From the NCBI GenBank assembly GCA_002793745.1, contig PFEE01000064.1, forward strand, positions 1-13,137: a stretch of DNA of 13,137 nt, read 5' to 3'. Made by a program: the position numbers and the translations under genes. Below the pieces are notes generated by a model. It had not been told where the DNA came from, searched no databases, and worked only from the letters and a program-made list of their open reading frames with translations. The stretch is from Candidatus Roizmanbacteria bacterium CG10_big_fil_rev_8_21_14_0_10_45_7 (GTDB lineage Bacteria > Patescibacteriota > Microgenomatia > UBA1406). Positions 1-8,581 of the stretch are shown piece after piece; position 1 is the first letter of the stretch, and the number at the start of each line of letters is the position of its first letter.

Positions 1-7
1 GGCGGTT

Positions 8-16
8 TGATACAAT
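8..16 (+). promoter_or_regulatory. Putative extended -10 promoter of the glycan operon
   Basis: TGATACAAT fits an extended -10 element (TGn followed by TACAAT, five of six matches to TATAAT). It ends seven bases before the ATG at 24, so transcription would start at or within a base or two of the start codon and give a leaderless mRNA. There is no Shine-Dalgarno sequence between the box and the ATG. The -35 region would lie outside the window and cannot be judged. The call rests on sequence match and position only. Confidence 0.45.
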
Positions 17-23
17 AGTCCCT

Positions 24-902
24 ATGAAGCAGTCCATTGACCTTTCTATACTGGTACTTTCGTACAATACCAAAGACCTTACCCTGCGGTGTTTGGAAAC
101 GATTTATGCTCATCCACCCATGAATGGTACCTATGAAGTGCTGGTGTTAGACAATCAATCAACCGACGGCTCAGCTGCCGCGGTGCTGGCTGCATACCCG
201 CAAGCTCGGTTATACGCTTCAAAGCAGAATATGGGATTTTCTAAAGGGAATAATTATCTTGCCCGTAAGGCACATGGAACTAGTCTGTTGCTGTTAAATT
301 CGGATATCGAAGTCATGGAGGGATCGCTCACTAAACTTTTTGCGTGTTACCATGTGCATCAAAAAGAGGTTGGGTTTATGGGTGGCAAGCTACTTAACCC
401 CGATAAAACTCCTCAGCCGTCATGCGGGCCTTTTTACCGCCTCCCCATCGTATTTGGAGCCTTGTTTTTGCGGGGCGATTATTGGGGCTTAACCCGGTGG
501 TCTCCGGACCGGTTTACGGTTGTGGATTGGGTATCGGGCGCCTGTATTATTACCAGCAAACAGGCGTATAACGCATTGAAAGGGTTTGACGAGCGCATTT
601 TTATGTATATGGAAGAAATCGATTTACTGTACCGTGCACGCAAATCGGGAGTATTAACCGCCATCTGCCCTCAGGCAACGTTCATTCATTATGGATCAGC
701 ATCCTCCCAAGGGCGCACTAAGCCGATCCTCAATGTATACAAGGGTTTTATCTATTTTTACACCAAACACCATGACGCGGTATCGCTTTTTATTCTTAAG
801 CGTATGCTACAATTAAAAGCATTAGGAGGGTATGTAATAGGGTTACTATTGGGAAATGACTATCTGAAAAAAACTTATGGCAAAGCTCTACGCATGGTTT
901 AA
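24..902 (+). CDS. Glycosyltransferase family 2 (rhamnosyltransferase-like)
   Basis: This is a 292-residue GT-A fold glycosyltransferase that should transfer a nucleotide-activated sugar to a lipid-linked or growing glycan on the cytoplasmic face of the membrane. The N-terminal nucleotide-binding strand is SILVLSYN (residues 8-15), followed by VLDNQSTDGS (41-50) and the metal-binding motif NSD at 92-94. The acceptor/base region runs through SGACIIT and GFDERIFMYMEEIDLLYRAR (about 170-207), typical of the WbbL/rhamnosyltransferase-like branch of GT2. The C-terminus (about 255-292) is hydrophobic and probably membrane-associated. The length is normal for the family. It is the first gene visible in a six-gene glycan run, and its last 26 bases overlap the next gene. 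The sugar donor and acceptor cannot be determined from sequence. Confidence 0.9.
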   Translation: MKQSIDLSILVLSYNTKDLTLRCLETIYAHPPMNGTYEVLVLDNQSTDGSAAAVLAAYPQARLYASKQNMGFSKGNNYLARKAHGTSLLLLNSDIEVMEGSLTKLFACYHVHQKEVGFMGGKLLNPDKTPQPSCGPFYRLPIVFGALFLRGDYWGLTRWSPDRFTVVDWVSGACIITSKQAYNALKGFDERIFMYMEEIDLLYRARKSGVLTAICPQATFIHYGSASSQGRTKPILNVYKGFIYFYTKHHDAVSLFILKRMLQLKALGGYVIGLLLGNDYLKKTYGKALRMV

Positions 903-2400
903 ACCACTGAAAGAAGCCAAACTTCGCTTTATTCATTATGTGTTGCTGCTCTATATCTTTTTTATCCCACTATGGCCAAAAATTCCTTTCAAAGATGTTG
1001 AATATACCTATATCAATATTCGATACGAAGATTTATTTGTCGCGTTTACCCTATTTTTGTTTTTGATTGAACTGCTGCGAAAAAAACTTAAGCTAACGAA
1101 TACTTTTTTGAAGCTATTTGTGGCCTATTGGGTGGTGGTGTTTGTGTCATTTTTGATCGGGCATTATGTATTGGACACAGTTCCAGTATTTAATATTGGA
1201 CTACTGCATAGTTTGCGCAGAGTCGAGTACATGGCACCGTTCTTTTTGTTTTTTGCTGCGGTAGAAAATCCGAAACAGTGGGCATTGTTGGTAAAGTCGT
1301 CAATGTGGGCCCTCTTGATGGTATGTATATATGCCATGGGTCAGAAATTCATAGGGTGGCCGGCATACCTTACTATGAACCCGGTATTTTCAACCGGCAT
1401 GCCGCTTAACCTTACCGAAGAATCACGCATCGCCTCAACATTCGGCGGGCACTATGACCTGGCAGCATTTTTGGTATTGCTGATTCCCGTTACGTTGGGA
1501 TTTGTTATGGCTGGAAAAAGACGATACTTCTGGTTATTTCTTTTTGCGCTTTTGGTATTGGCGTATACCGCCTCACGAACGTCATCGATTGCCTATATTG
1601 TTTCGACAATGGCATTTCTGATATATAAGCGTCAATGGAAACTCGGCGTAATTGTGCTGGTTATCAGCGTGTTAATGATGACTTTTACCAAAGACCTTAC
1701 GAACCGTTTCATGAAGACCTTCAGTGTACGTCAGATCTTAGTCAACAATAAGACTGGGGAACAATATATTTCTCAAACCACCACCACCAAGGATGAGCTC
1801 CCCGGAGGAAGCGTATATGTGCCCCTGACGGGTAAGGGTAGCGAAGTCTCTGAAGCAGACAAAAACAAGCTGAAGAACGAACTAAAGCTAAAAAAACAAT
1901 ATGAGCAACTGATGGCTACCCGAGGAGGAAAACTAGCGGCGGGTGGGCAAGCTACCGGTACAGGAGCAATGAAACCTGAGGATTACCAGGCAGTTTCTGG
2001 CGTGGTATATGACATTTCAAGCGCGACCCGCTTACAGGTAGAATGGCCACGGGCAATTAACGCTTTTAAACGCAATCCTATAACGGGCACCGGTCCGTCT
2101 TCGATTACCGAAGCCACGGATAACGATGTGTTGAGGGCATTGGGTGAAACCGGATTTTTAGGCTTTATAGGACTGTTTGGAACAGTGCTGTACTTACAGT
2201 GGATTTTGTTCCAGACGGCACGGAAGCATAAAGGTTTGATTTCAGCGGTATTTGGTGGCGTGGTGTTTGGAGCAGGGGGTTTAATGATTAACGCGCTGTA
2301 TATTGATGTGTTTGAGGCATCCAAAATTGCCTTTTTCGTATGGGCATTCTGGGCCATTTTTTACAAGGCAACTACATTTACAGAAGATTTGAAGTTATGA
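877..2400 (+). CDS. O-antigen ligase/polymerase-like (Wzy_C) membrane protein
   Basis: This 507-residue polytopic membrane protein resembles the O-antigen ligase/polymerase family (WaaL/Wzy, Wzy_C). Such proteins polymerise glycan repeats or attach a finished glycan to its acceptor on the outer face of the membrane. Hydrophobic segments lie around 20-35, 52-68, 78-97, 118-130, 141-155, 194-212, 216-231, 233-250, 257-271, 424-446 and 454-500. Family-like landmarks are FGGHYDLAAF (189-198), YTASRTSS (230-237) and NPITGTGP with DNDVLRALGETG (400-426). Between residues 274 and about 385 is a large hydrophilic loop, rich in Thr and Gly with a charged, possibly helical stretch at 325-347. In this family the main loop is extracytoplasmic and carries function. 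Polymerase versus ligase activity cannot be decided. It overlaps the previous gene by 26 bases and has no clear ribosome binding site, suggesting translational coupling. Confidence 0.8.
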   Translation: MAKLYAWFKPLKEAKLRFIHYVLLLYIFFIPLWPKIPFKDVEYTYINIRYEDLFVAFTLFLFLIELLRKKLKLTNTFLKLFVAYWVVVFVSFLIGHYVLDTVPVFNIGLLHSLRRVEYMAPFFLFFAAVENPKQWALLVKSSMWALLMVCIYAMGQKFIGWPAYLTMNPVFSTGMPLNLTEESRIASTFGGHYDLAAFLVLLIPVTLGFVMAGKRRYFWLFLFALLVLAYTASRTSSIAYIVSTMAFLIYKRQWKLGVIVLVISVLMMTFTKDLTNRFMKTFSVRQILVNNKTGEQYISQTTTTKDELPGGSVYVPLTGKGSEVSEADKNKLKNELKLKKQYEQLMATRGGKLAAGGQATGTGAMKPEDYQAVSGVVYDISSATRLQVEWPRAINAFKRNPITGTGPSSITEATDNDVLRALGETGFLGFIGLFGTVLYLQWILFQTARKHKGLISAVFGGVVFGAGGLMINALYIDVFEASKIAFFVWAFWAIFYKATTFTEDLKL

Positions 2401-3833
2401 AAAAAAGATCGTTTTTCCCGGTTATCCTGTTTGTGCTTGTTTTTGTAGTAGCCATTGTTGCCCGATGGCAGCATATAAACGCGCCTATTACTGAATGGTT
2501 TTCGTGGCGTCAATCTGACACGGCAGCGGTAGGGAAGCTGTATGCAAAAGACGGAATCGATTTATTGCGGCCACGATACTATGACATATCAAGAATTCAG
2601 TCGGGAATAGACAATCCTCAAGGACTGCGCATGGTGGAATCCCCGCTGTATAACGCATCGTTCGGCTGGCTATACAAAACCTTCCCACAGGTATCAATCG
2701 AAATGTGGGCGAGGATGGTTACGGCGCTACTATCATTGGGCGCACTCACCGCACTCTATATTATGCTGCGTGATGAGATTGGAGAAGCAGCGGCGTTTTT
2801 CGGTGGACTATTTTTTGCCCTATGCCCCTATATCGTATTTTATTCAAGAAGTATTCTACCCGATATGCCGGCAACATCGATTGCGGTTATATCGGGACTG
2901 ATGGCACATTACTATGTACGAACCAAACGCTGGTATTTTTTAGTAGGCGCCTGTGTATTATTTGCCGTTGCACTATTAATCAAGCCAACGGTCATTTTTT
3001 ACGCGCTGCTTCTGATGTATTTTATTATGAAAGGCACGGCTTCAAAGCGTATGGCAGGATTATTGATCATAGTCGTGTTGGGTCTTGCTGCTATTCCGGT
3101 GTATTGGTGGCGCCAGTATATTTTGCAATTCCCCGAAGGTATACCTGCCAGTGACTGGTTGCTTACGTCGGTAAATACCTCAACCGGATTGCATTCAGTG
3201 TTTATGCGGCCAGCGTTCTTTCGTTGGATTCTGTTTGAACGTATTAACAATCTTATACTGGGTGGATACCTAACATTTTTTGCTATTCTGGGATTGTTTT
3301 TTAGTAATAAAAAAAGTTATGTGCACTGGGTGTTTGCCGCGGTAGCAGCCTCATACTTGTTGACGTTTCAGGGCGGTAACGTGCAGCACGATTATTACCA
3401 AATTATTATTACCCCTGCCTTGGCGGTGCTCATTGGTGCTGGAGTGCACCACTTACTTACCCAGAAGGGCTTTGGTTTCAGGGCGGTGCGCTACTTATGT
3501 ATAGTTGTTTTGTTTGTGTTGGGTATTGCATTTTCTTACTATCAGGTAAACCCCTATTACAATCAAAATTCAGACCTGCTGCTGATTGCCGATGTGATGC
3601 GGTCAATCACCAAAAGCAGTGATCGGATTGTGGTTGACGCACAGGGTGACTCAACGGTGTTGTATATTGCGGAACGATTTGGATACCCCGCTATTTACAA
3701 CGAGCTTGAGCAGATTAGAGCAGAGGGTAAGGCAGAATATTTTGTAACGACCAACAGCGACTACAAACAAAAACTCGACGGAGTATATCCGCTCGTGTTT
3801 GAAAACGACAAAGTCCTTATTTTTTCGCTATGA
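2397..3833 (+). CDS. GT39-family (ArnT/PMT-like) membrane glycosyltransferase
   Basis: This is a 478-residue polytopic membrane protein of the dolichyl-phosphate-mannose-protein mannosyltransferase/ArnT type (GT-C fold, PMT_2-like). Such enzymes use polyprenyl-phosphate sugars on the outer face of the membrane. After a first membrane helix (about 7-23) comes an extracytoplasmic segment with WRQSDTAAV (37-45) and ESPLYN (81-86), matching the family's RQxDT and E-P-Y motifs. SRSILPDMPATS (150-161) follows in a second loop. Many hydrophobic helices run to about residue 400, and a small soluble domain ends the protein. I chose the ATG at 2397 because it overlaps the previous stop as ATGA. The frame is open upstream to an ATG at 2340, but that extension lies inside the previous gene and lacks family resemblance. 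The substrate is unknown. Confidence 0.82.
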   Translation: MKKRSFFPVILFVLVFVVAIVARWQHINAPITEWFSWRQSDTAAVGKLYAKDGIDLLRPRYYDISRIQSGIDNPQGLRMVESPLYNASFGWLYKTFPQVSIEMWARMVTALLSLGALTALYIMLRDEIGEAAAFFGGLFFALCPYIVFYSRSILPDMPATSIAVISGLMAHYYVRTKRWYFLVGACVLFAVALLIKPTVIFYALLLMYFIMKGTASKRMAGLLIIVVLGLAAIPVYWWRQYILQFPEGIPASDWLLTSVNTSTGLHSVFMRPAFFRWILFERINNLILGGYLTFFAILGLFFSNKKSYVHWVFAAVAASYLLTFQGGNVQHDYYQIIITPALAVLIGAGVHHLLTQKGFGFRAVRYLCIVVLFVLGIAFSYYQVNPYYNQNSDLLLIADVMRSITKSSDRIVVDAQGDSTVLYIAERFGYPAIYNELEQIRAEGKAEYFVTTNSDYKQKLDGVYPLVFENDKVLIFSL

Positions 3834-5035
3834 AGCTTTTGATGGTGACTCCCTACTTACCGTACCCACCGGTAAGTGGAGGGCAGACACGTTCATACCA
3901 TCTGATAACCCGACTTGCCAAGAAACATAAGATTACCCTCTTTTGTTATTACCGACACGAAGATGAGCGGCAGTTTGCTAAACACCTTGAGCCGTTTGTT
4001 GAAAAAGTGGTGCTGGTAAAGCGTCGTCCGGTGCTGCATCCTTTTCACATCCTATTGGGCATATGCTCTTCCATGCCATTTTTATTGGTCAGTACCTATT
4101 TTTCCCGAACACTCAGAATCCAAATTCAGCGTGAGTTGGATAGTCAGGAATACGATCTTATTCACTGTGAGACGTTTTACGTGACTCCTAATATTCCATT
4201 AACTTCTATTCCCATTATTCTTGCCGAACAAACGGTTGAATACTATGTCTATGAGCATTTTGTGCAGCATTTGCCCAAACTATTCCGCGGATTGTTTTGG
4301 CTGGAATTAAAAAAATTACTGCATTGGGAAAAGGCCATGTGGCAACGGGCGCAACGAATTCTTACTGTCTCACTTGAGGATAAAAAAGCAGTTACGATGC
4401 TCGACCCGCGACAAAAAGGAAAGCTCGATACCGTACCCAATGGTACCAGTGTCAATGAGTTTGAATACCTGGGAAAAAAACAGTACAGTTTTGCCCAACC
4501 GACCATAGGGTATGTCGGAAATTTTAAATGGCTTCAGAACACTGAAGCGTTATCGTATTTGTTAACGAATATATTACCTAAATTGCGTGAGGTCATTCCC
4601 AATGTACGAATTATCGTTGCGGGCAAACATATTCCGGCACAGTATCCTCGAGATTATCCTGATGTATTTTTTTATGAATCGGTTCCCAACATTCACCATG
4701 TATACAACCAAATGGATGTATTGGTTGCTCCGCTGTTTGGTCCGGGGGGCACGCGTCTTAAAATTCTTGAGGCAATGGCTGCCCAGGTTTTGGTGGCAAC
4801 GACGCCGGTTGGCGCGATGGGTTTGGGTGTAGAAGACGGCAGAGAAGTGGTGTTGTTTAATAATGAGAAAGAGCTTATTACCAAGCTGTCACGCATTCTT
4901 AAAGACCACATAAAATTTAAAGCAATGATTCGCAGTGCATACAAACACGTAAAGGGGGCGTATGATTGGGATAGTATTGTAGAACGGCTTGAGTTTAATT
5001 ATCGTTTGCTTAAAAAACATGCGGATAGTCATTGA
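3830..5035 (+). CDS. Glycosyltransferase family 4 (GT-B fold)
   Basis: This is a 401-residue cytoplasmic or membrane-peripheral GT-B glycosyltransferase with two Rossmann-like halves. The N-terminal acceptor domain starts with the typical MVTPYLPYPPVSGGQTRSYH (5-24), including the Gly-rich loop. The donor domain begins near IGYVGNFKWLQN (226-237). The donor-binding signature is FGPGGTRLKILEAMA (303-317), a known variant in which the first Glu of the usual E-x7-E motif is absent and GGTR-KILEAMA is conserved. VATTPVGAMGL follows. The ATG overlaps the preceding stop as ATGA and no ribosome binding site is visible, so translation is probably coupled to the upstream gene. It is not closely similar to the two family-4 enzymes that follow, so it probably adds a different residue. 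Specificity cannot be read from sequence. Confidence 0.88.
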   Translation: MKLLMVTPYLPYPPVSGGQTRSYHLITRLAKKHKITLFCYYRHEDERQFAKHLEPFVEKVVLVKRRPVLHPFHILLGICSSMPFLLVSTYFSRTLRIQIQRELDSQEYDLIHCETFYVTPNIPLTSIPIILAEQTVEYYVYEHFVQHLPKLFRGLFWLELKKLLHWEKAMWQRAQRILTVSLEDKKAVTMLDPRQKGKLDTVPNGTSVNEFEYLGKKQYSFAQPTIGYVGNFKWLQNTEALSYLLTNILPKLREVIPNVRIIVAGKHIPAQYPRDYPDVFFYESVPNIHHVYNQMDVLVAPLFGPGGTRLKILEAMAAQVLVATTPVGAMGLGVEDGREVVLFNNEKELITKLSRILKDHIKFKAMIRSAYKHVKGAYDWDSIVERLEFNYRLLKKHADSH

Positions 5036-6143
5036 TATTTCACAGGCTCAGTATGTGGGCACCGGTGTTGCGCGTTACATGAATGAGCTGATCCCCCATA
5101 TTATCGATAAGGCCCGTCCAAACGATGCCATTACGTTGTTTTACAATAGCCGTCATGTAGCGTATCCTGAACTAGGCTTGGCCAAAAAACTTGCACAGCA
5201 AAAAAAAGGTCAGTATCGCGTCATTACCTCACGCATACCGGAAAAAATAATGCATGTATTGTGGAACCGACTGCATATAGTGCCTATTGAATTATGGGTA
5301 GGTAAGCATGACGTTTTTTTTTATTCCGATTGGTTTACACCGCCGACCAAAGCGCGACGGTTTTCAACGGTTCATGATTTAGTGTTTCGCCGCTATCCTG
5401 AGGCGGTTGATAGATATGTACGCAGTACTCAAGAGAAGCGTTTGCAGTATCTTGCCCACAGCATTCCACCCACCACTCTGTTTGTTGACTCACAGGCAAC
5501 ACAAAAGGATGTTGTGGAGTATTATGGTGTTGATGCTGCTCGCGTTCCGGTAGTATATCCGGGTATTGCGGTTCGTCACCAATCAAGCAGCATGATCTCT
5601 AACGTATTGCGCATGTATCAACTTGAGCAAGGAAAGTATTGTTTGGCTGTAGGCAAACGTGAGCCGCGCAAAAATTTGGACCGGTTGGTTGATGCATTTT
5701 CACAATGCAAGCACCGCAACTATACCTTGGTGATTGTTGGCCCGCAAGGATGGCAAAAGAATGACGCTGCACGGCCTTCGTTTGTAAAGCAAATGGGATT
5801 TGTTGACGATGATATGCTCTATGCCCTCTATCAGGGCGCTGCCTGTTTTGTGATGCCTTCATTATATGAGGGATTTGGGTTTCCCTTAGGTGAGGCGTTG
5901 GCATTGGGTTGTCCTTCGTTGGCTTCGCGTACCTCTTCGTTGCTGGAGATTGGCGGAGCGGCAGTTGAGTATTGCGATCCCTTGGATATCTCTTCGATAA
6001 CCAAGGGACTTGATGTGCTTATGGGTGAGGGGAGCAACGTAAGACGTAAACGGATTGAAGCAGGCAAAAAACAGACAGCGAGTTTTACGTGGGAACGTGC
6101 AGCAGACAAGATTTTGAACTATTTCCATGAACAACAAGCATGA
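5019..6143 (+). CDS. Glycosyltransferase family 4 (mannosyltransferase-like)
   Basis: This 374-residue GT-B enzyme is of the WbaZ/mannosyltransferase-like GT4 group. The N-terminus MRIVIDISQAQYVGTGVARY (1-20) contains the acceptor-side Gly loop. TVHDLVFRRYPE (117-128) is a typical group motif. The donor domain has VGKREPRKNLDRLVDAF (211-227) and the E-x7-E motif in SLYEGFGFPLGEAL (Glu284 and Glu292), followed by TSSLLEIGG (305-313). I chose the ATG at 5019 because it places the conserved MRIVIDIS strand at the N-terminus. An in-frame TTG at 4989 would add ten residues encoded inside the previous gene. The gene overlaps the previous one by 17 bases. With the next gene it forms a pair of similar architecture, perhaps an old duplication or two successive additions of related sugars. 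Confidence 0.88.
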   Translation: MRIVIDISQAQYVGTGVARYMNELIPHIIDKARPNDAITLFYNSRHVAYPELGLAKKLAQQKKGQYRVITSRIPEKIMHVLWNRLHIVPIELWVGKHDVFFYSDWFTPPTKARRFSTVHDLVFRRYPEAVDRYVRSTQEKRLQYLAHSIPPTTLFVDSQATQKDVVEYYGVDAARVPVVYPGIAVRHQSSSMISNVLRMYQLEQGKYCLAVGKREPRKNLDRLVDAFSQCKHRNYTLVIVGPQGWQKNDAARPSFVKQMGFVDDDMLYALYQGAACFVMPSLYEGFGFPLGEALALGCPSLASRTSSLLEIGGAAVEYCDPLDISSITKGLDVLMGEGSNVRRKRIEAGKKQTASFTWERAADKILNYFHEQQA

Positions 6144-7225
6144 TAATCGGCATTGACGGAAACGAAGCTAATGTGGTACAGCGCGTAGGAGTTTCATGGT
6201 ATGTCTTTCACGTTCTGCATCAACTGGCACGGCAGGCAAACCAGAACCGAAAAGTGCGAATTTTTTTGCGGGAACCCCCCCAAGAAGACTTGCCAAAAGC
6301 CTCTATGTATGTAGAGTATTGCGTCGTGCCGGGCATTCGATTATGGAGCCAACTATTTTTGCCCATTAATCTCTATCTTTTTCACCGAGATGTATCAGTG
6401 TTTATTGCACCCGCCCATTATGCTCCGCGCAGGGCGCCATGCCCTACTATTGTGATTATTCATGATGTGTCCTATCGGTACTATCCGCATGATTTTAGGA
6501 AAAAAGATGTATATCAGCTCAATGCATGGACAGGGTACAGCGTTAAGAATGCGCGAAAAATTGCTGCCGTATCACAAAAAACGAAAGAAGACGTTATTGC
6601 GCAATACCACGTAAACCCCGATGATGTAAGAGTGATACACAACGGATTTGAAGCTCCATCCGTTGCAGTACCGCACGAAAAAGACAACACGATCATATAC
6701 ATCGGCACATTGCAGCCACGAAAAAATGTGGAAACACTACTTGAGGCTTACGCGTTATTTAAGCGGACCCATCAAGATTACCACTTGGTTATTGTGGGCA
6801 AGAAAGGTTGGCTCTATGAGCACATTGATATGGCAATTGAACGATATCACCTGCGAGACGCGGTTACCTTTACTGGATACATAGACGAACGGGAAAAGTA
6901 TCAACTTTTGGGTCGTGCACGGGCATTGGTAATGCCGGCATACTATGAAGGATTTGGCCTGCCTCTGCTTGAGGCCATGTGGGCAGGTACTCCCATTATT
7001 GCAGCACATACCGGGTCGCTGTCGGAAGTGGGCGGTGACGCATGCCTATACGTTGACCCCATTGATGCTTATCGTATGGCTCAGGCAATAGCAACATTAG
7101 TCGACGACTCATTACTGCAAAAAAAATACCGTGAAGCGGGCAAAAAAAGAGTAAAGCAGTTTACGTGGAAGTACACCGCAGATCAGCTTATCACCCTTTG
7201 TGAGGAAGTTGCACAAGCCGATTAA
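6140..7225 (+). CDS. Glycosyltransferase family 4
   Basis: This is a 361-residue GT-B glycosyltransferase and the last gene of the glycan run. The N-terminus MIIGIDGNEANVVQRVGVSW (1-20) carries the Gly/acceptor loop. IIHDVSYRYYP (106-116) matches the family motif also found in the preceding gene. The donor domain starts with IIYIGTLQPRKNVETLLEAY (185-204) and has GKKGW (220-224), FTGYID (244-249) and the E-x7-E motif in YYEGFGLPLLEAM (Glu270 and Glu278), then TGSLSEVGG. All key positions look intact, so it should be active. The start codon overlaps the previous stop as ATGA, without a visible ribosome binding site. Its last 35 bases overlap the tail of the leftward nucleotidyltransferase gene. 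Sugar and acceptor are unknown. Confidence 0.9.
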   Translation: MIIGIDGNEANVVQRVGVSWYVFHVLHQLARQANQNRKVRIFLREPPQEDLPKASMYVEYCVVPGIRLWSQLFLPINLYLFHRDVSVFIAPAHYAPRRAPCPTIVIIHDVSYRYYPHDFRKKDVYQLNAWTGYSVKNARKIAAVSQKTKEDVIAQYHVNPDDVRVIHNGFEAPSVAVPHEKDNTIIYIGTLQPRKNVETLLEAYALFKRTHQDYHLVIVGKKGWLYEHIDMAIERYHLRDAVTFTGYIDEREKYQLLGRARALVMPAYYEGFGLPLLEAMWAGTPIIAAHTGSLSEVGGDACLYVDPIDAYRMAQAIATLVDDSLLQKKYREAGKKRVKQFTWKYTADQLITLCEEVAQAD

Positions 7226-8579
7226 GCAAGGCTCCCTTGGTATTTTCAAGTTTTTGTTCACTAACTTCCTTAAAGAGGGTTTCAAGCAGGGTACCTACTT
7301 GCGGACCGCTGGGAATATGGAGGGCATCCATTACATCATTGCCATGTATCTTAAGGTCGCGCACACTGAATGGCTGTTTTTGTACTTCTTCAATGCGTTT
7401 TTTAAATAGCTGCAATCGCCATGAGTCTGGTGCTGAGCCCGAACCAATGCGGTCGGCGACACGCAGATCAAGAAGATCATACATGTATTCTTTACCAACG
7501 TTGCGAATAACCCTGCGGATTGCGCTGTCGGTTTGGTGCTCATCAACGGTAAATTGGTGATAGCGCACCAACTTAGTGAGTTTAATAAGGTTATGCTTTG
7601 AGAGATGCAATCGTTTACCGATATCAAATGCAATCTCGGTGCTCACCAGTTCATGGTTATAAAACGTGACTACTCCATCGGGTTGCACGGCACGGGTCTT
7701 TGGTTTACCCACGTCATGAAGTAGGCACGCTAGGCGCACGATGGGATCGGGGTTGGTGCAGGCCTCAAGTGTTTTAATGAGATGGGTTCCCACATCGTAG
7801 ATATGGTGGCGCTTGGGACTTTTTTGTTCGCTGCCCCAGGTAGGGTACAGCTCCGGCAATACATAGGTAAGTACACCCGTGTCTTTCATAAGCAATATTC
7901 CCCGTGAAGCACTATTGCTGGCGAGGATCTTCATTAGCTCGTCTCTAATGCGCTCTGAGCTGATATGGGCAAGCAGCTGAACCTGTGCCGTCAGCGCTTC
8001 TAAAGTTGTGGGTTCTATAGTAAACGAAAGCTGGCTGGCAAAGCGGATGGCCCTCATAATACGCAGCGCATCTTCAGAAAAACGTTCTTTGGGATTGCCA
8101 ACGGTACGTATTATTTTGTTTTTAATATCATCAAGCCCGTTATAGTGATCAATAATCTCGCCTCCGTCACAGGCAAGGGCATTGATGGTAAAGTCACGCC
8201 TTGACAGATCATCCTCAAGACGAGTACCCCACGTGATGGTGTCAGGATGGCGGTTATCGCTGTATGCGGACTCACTGCGATACGTCGTAATTTCAAAAAA
8301 ATCATGCGGCTCAAATTCATGAGAAGTTAGCTCCAGTTTTTCGTAGGCCTTTGACAGGGGAATAATGACAGTTCCAAACCTATTGGTATATTCAGAGTCC
8401 GGAAACAACCCTTGTATCTGTTCGGGTGTGGCGTTGGTCGTAAAATCCATACCCCGATAGTCTGCCATGTGGTTGAGCAGGCTGTCACGGACATACCCTC
8501 CCACCACATAACACCCATACCCGTTTTTTTTTAAGAATGCGATAAGTTGTGCTGCTTTTCGTGGAAGTTGTAAGGTCAT
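7191..8579 (-). CDS. cca: CCA tRNA nucleotidyltransferase / poly(A) polymerase family with HD domain
   Basis: This is a 462-residue class II nucleotidyltransferase, the family that adds or repairs the 3' CCA of tRNAs or adds poly(A) tails. The head has GGYVRDSLL (27-35). The TTNATPEQ motif is at 47-54, RRDFTINALA at 128-137 and EDALRIMRAIRFA at 169-181 (the nucleotide-selection region). An HD domain follows with HHIYDVGTH (258-266) and LLHDVGKPKTR (286-296), as in bacterial CCA enzymes with a fused phosphohydrolase. The length is normal. The family's catalytic DxD reads DYRGMD (40-45): the residue aligned with the first metal-binding Asp is Gly43, or else three residues were inserted between the two Asp residues. 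Activity is therefore uncertain. The ATG is the first in frame. The gene diverges from recJ and runs tail to tail into the glycan operon. CCA adder versus poly(A) polymerase cannot be settled. Confidence 0.88.
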   Translation of the reverse strand: MTLQLPRKAAQLIAFLKKNGYGCYVVGGYVRDSLLNHMADYRGMDFTTNATPEQIQGLFPDSEYTNRFGTVIIPLSKAYEKLELTSHEFEPHDFFEITTYRSESAYSDNRHPDTITWGTRLEDDLSRRDFTINALACDGGEIIDHYNGLDDIKNKIIRTVGNPKERFSEDALRIMRAIRFASQLSFTIEPTTLEALTAQVQLLAHISSERIRDELMKILASNSASRGILLMKDTGVLTYVLPELYPTWGSEQKSPKRHHIYDVGTHLIKTLEACTNPDPIVRLACLLHDVGKPKTRAVQPDGVVTFYNHELVSTEIAFDIGKRLHLSKHNLIKLTKLVRYHQFTVDEHQTDSAIRRVIRNVGKEYMYDLLDLRVADRIGSGSAPDSWRLQLFKKRIEEVQKQPFSVRDLKIHGNDVMDALHIPSGPQVGTLLETLFKEVSEQKLENTKGALLNRLVQLPHKG

Positions 8580-8581
8580 TG

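Noticed and set aside
1777..1788. Four tandem ACC units
   Set aside because: They encode a run of Thr in the ligase-like protein's loop. They are too short to be a meaningful repeat element.
1983..2357. 124-codon leftward open frame
   Set aside because: It is antisense to the strongly supported O-antigen ligase-like gene, has no recognisable domain, and its composition follows from the opposite strand.
2340..2396. In-frame ATG at 2340 extending the GT39 gene by 19 residues
   Set aside because: It lies inside the previous gene, and the added residues do not look like the family N-terminus. The ATG at 2397 overlaps the upstream stop as ATGA, like the neighbouring junctions, and starts just before the first membrane helix.
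7236..7255. CTTG-loop-CAAG hairpin followed by five T, a possible terminator for the glycan operon
   Set aside because: The stem is only four base pairs and is A/T-containing, too weak to call. It also lies within the nucleotidyltransferase coding region.
7237..7560. 107-codon rightward open frame
   Set aside because: It lies antisense to the C-terminal part of the nucleotidyltransferase, with no family resemblance or start signal.
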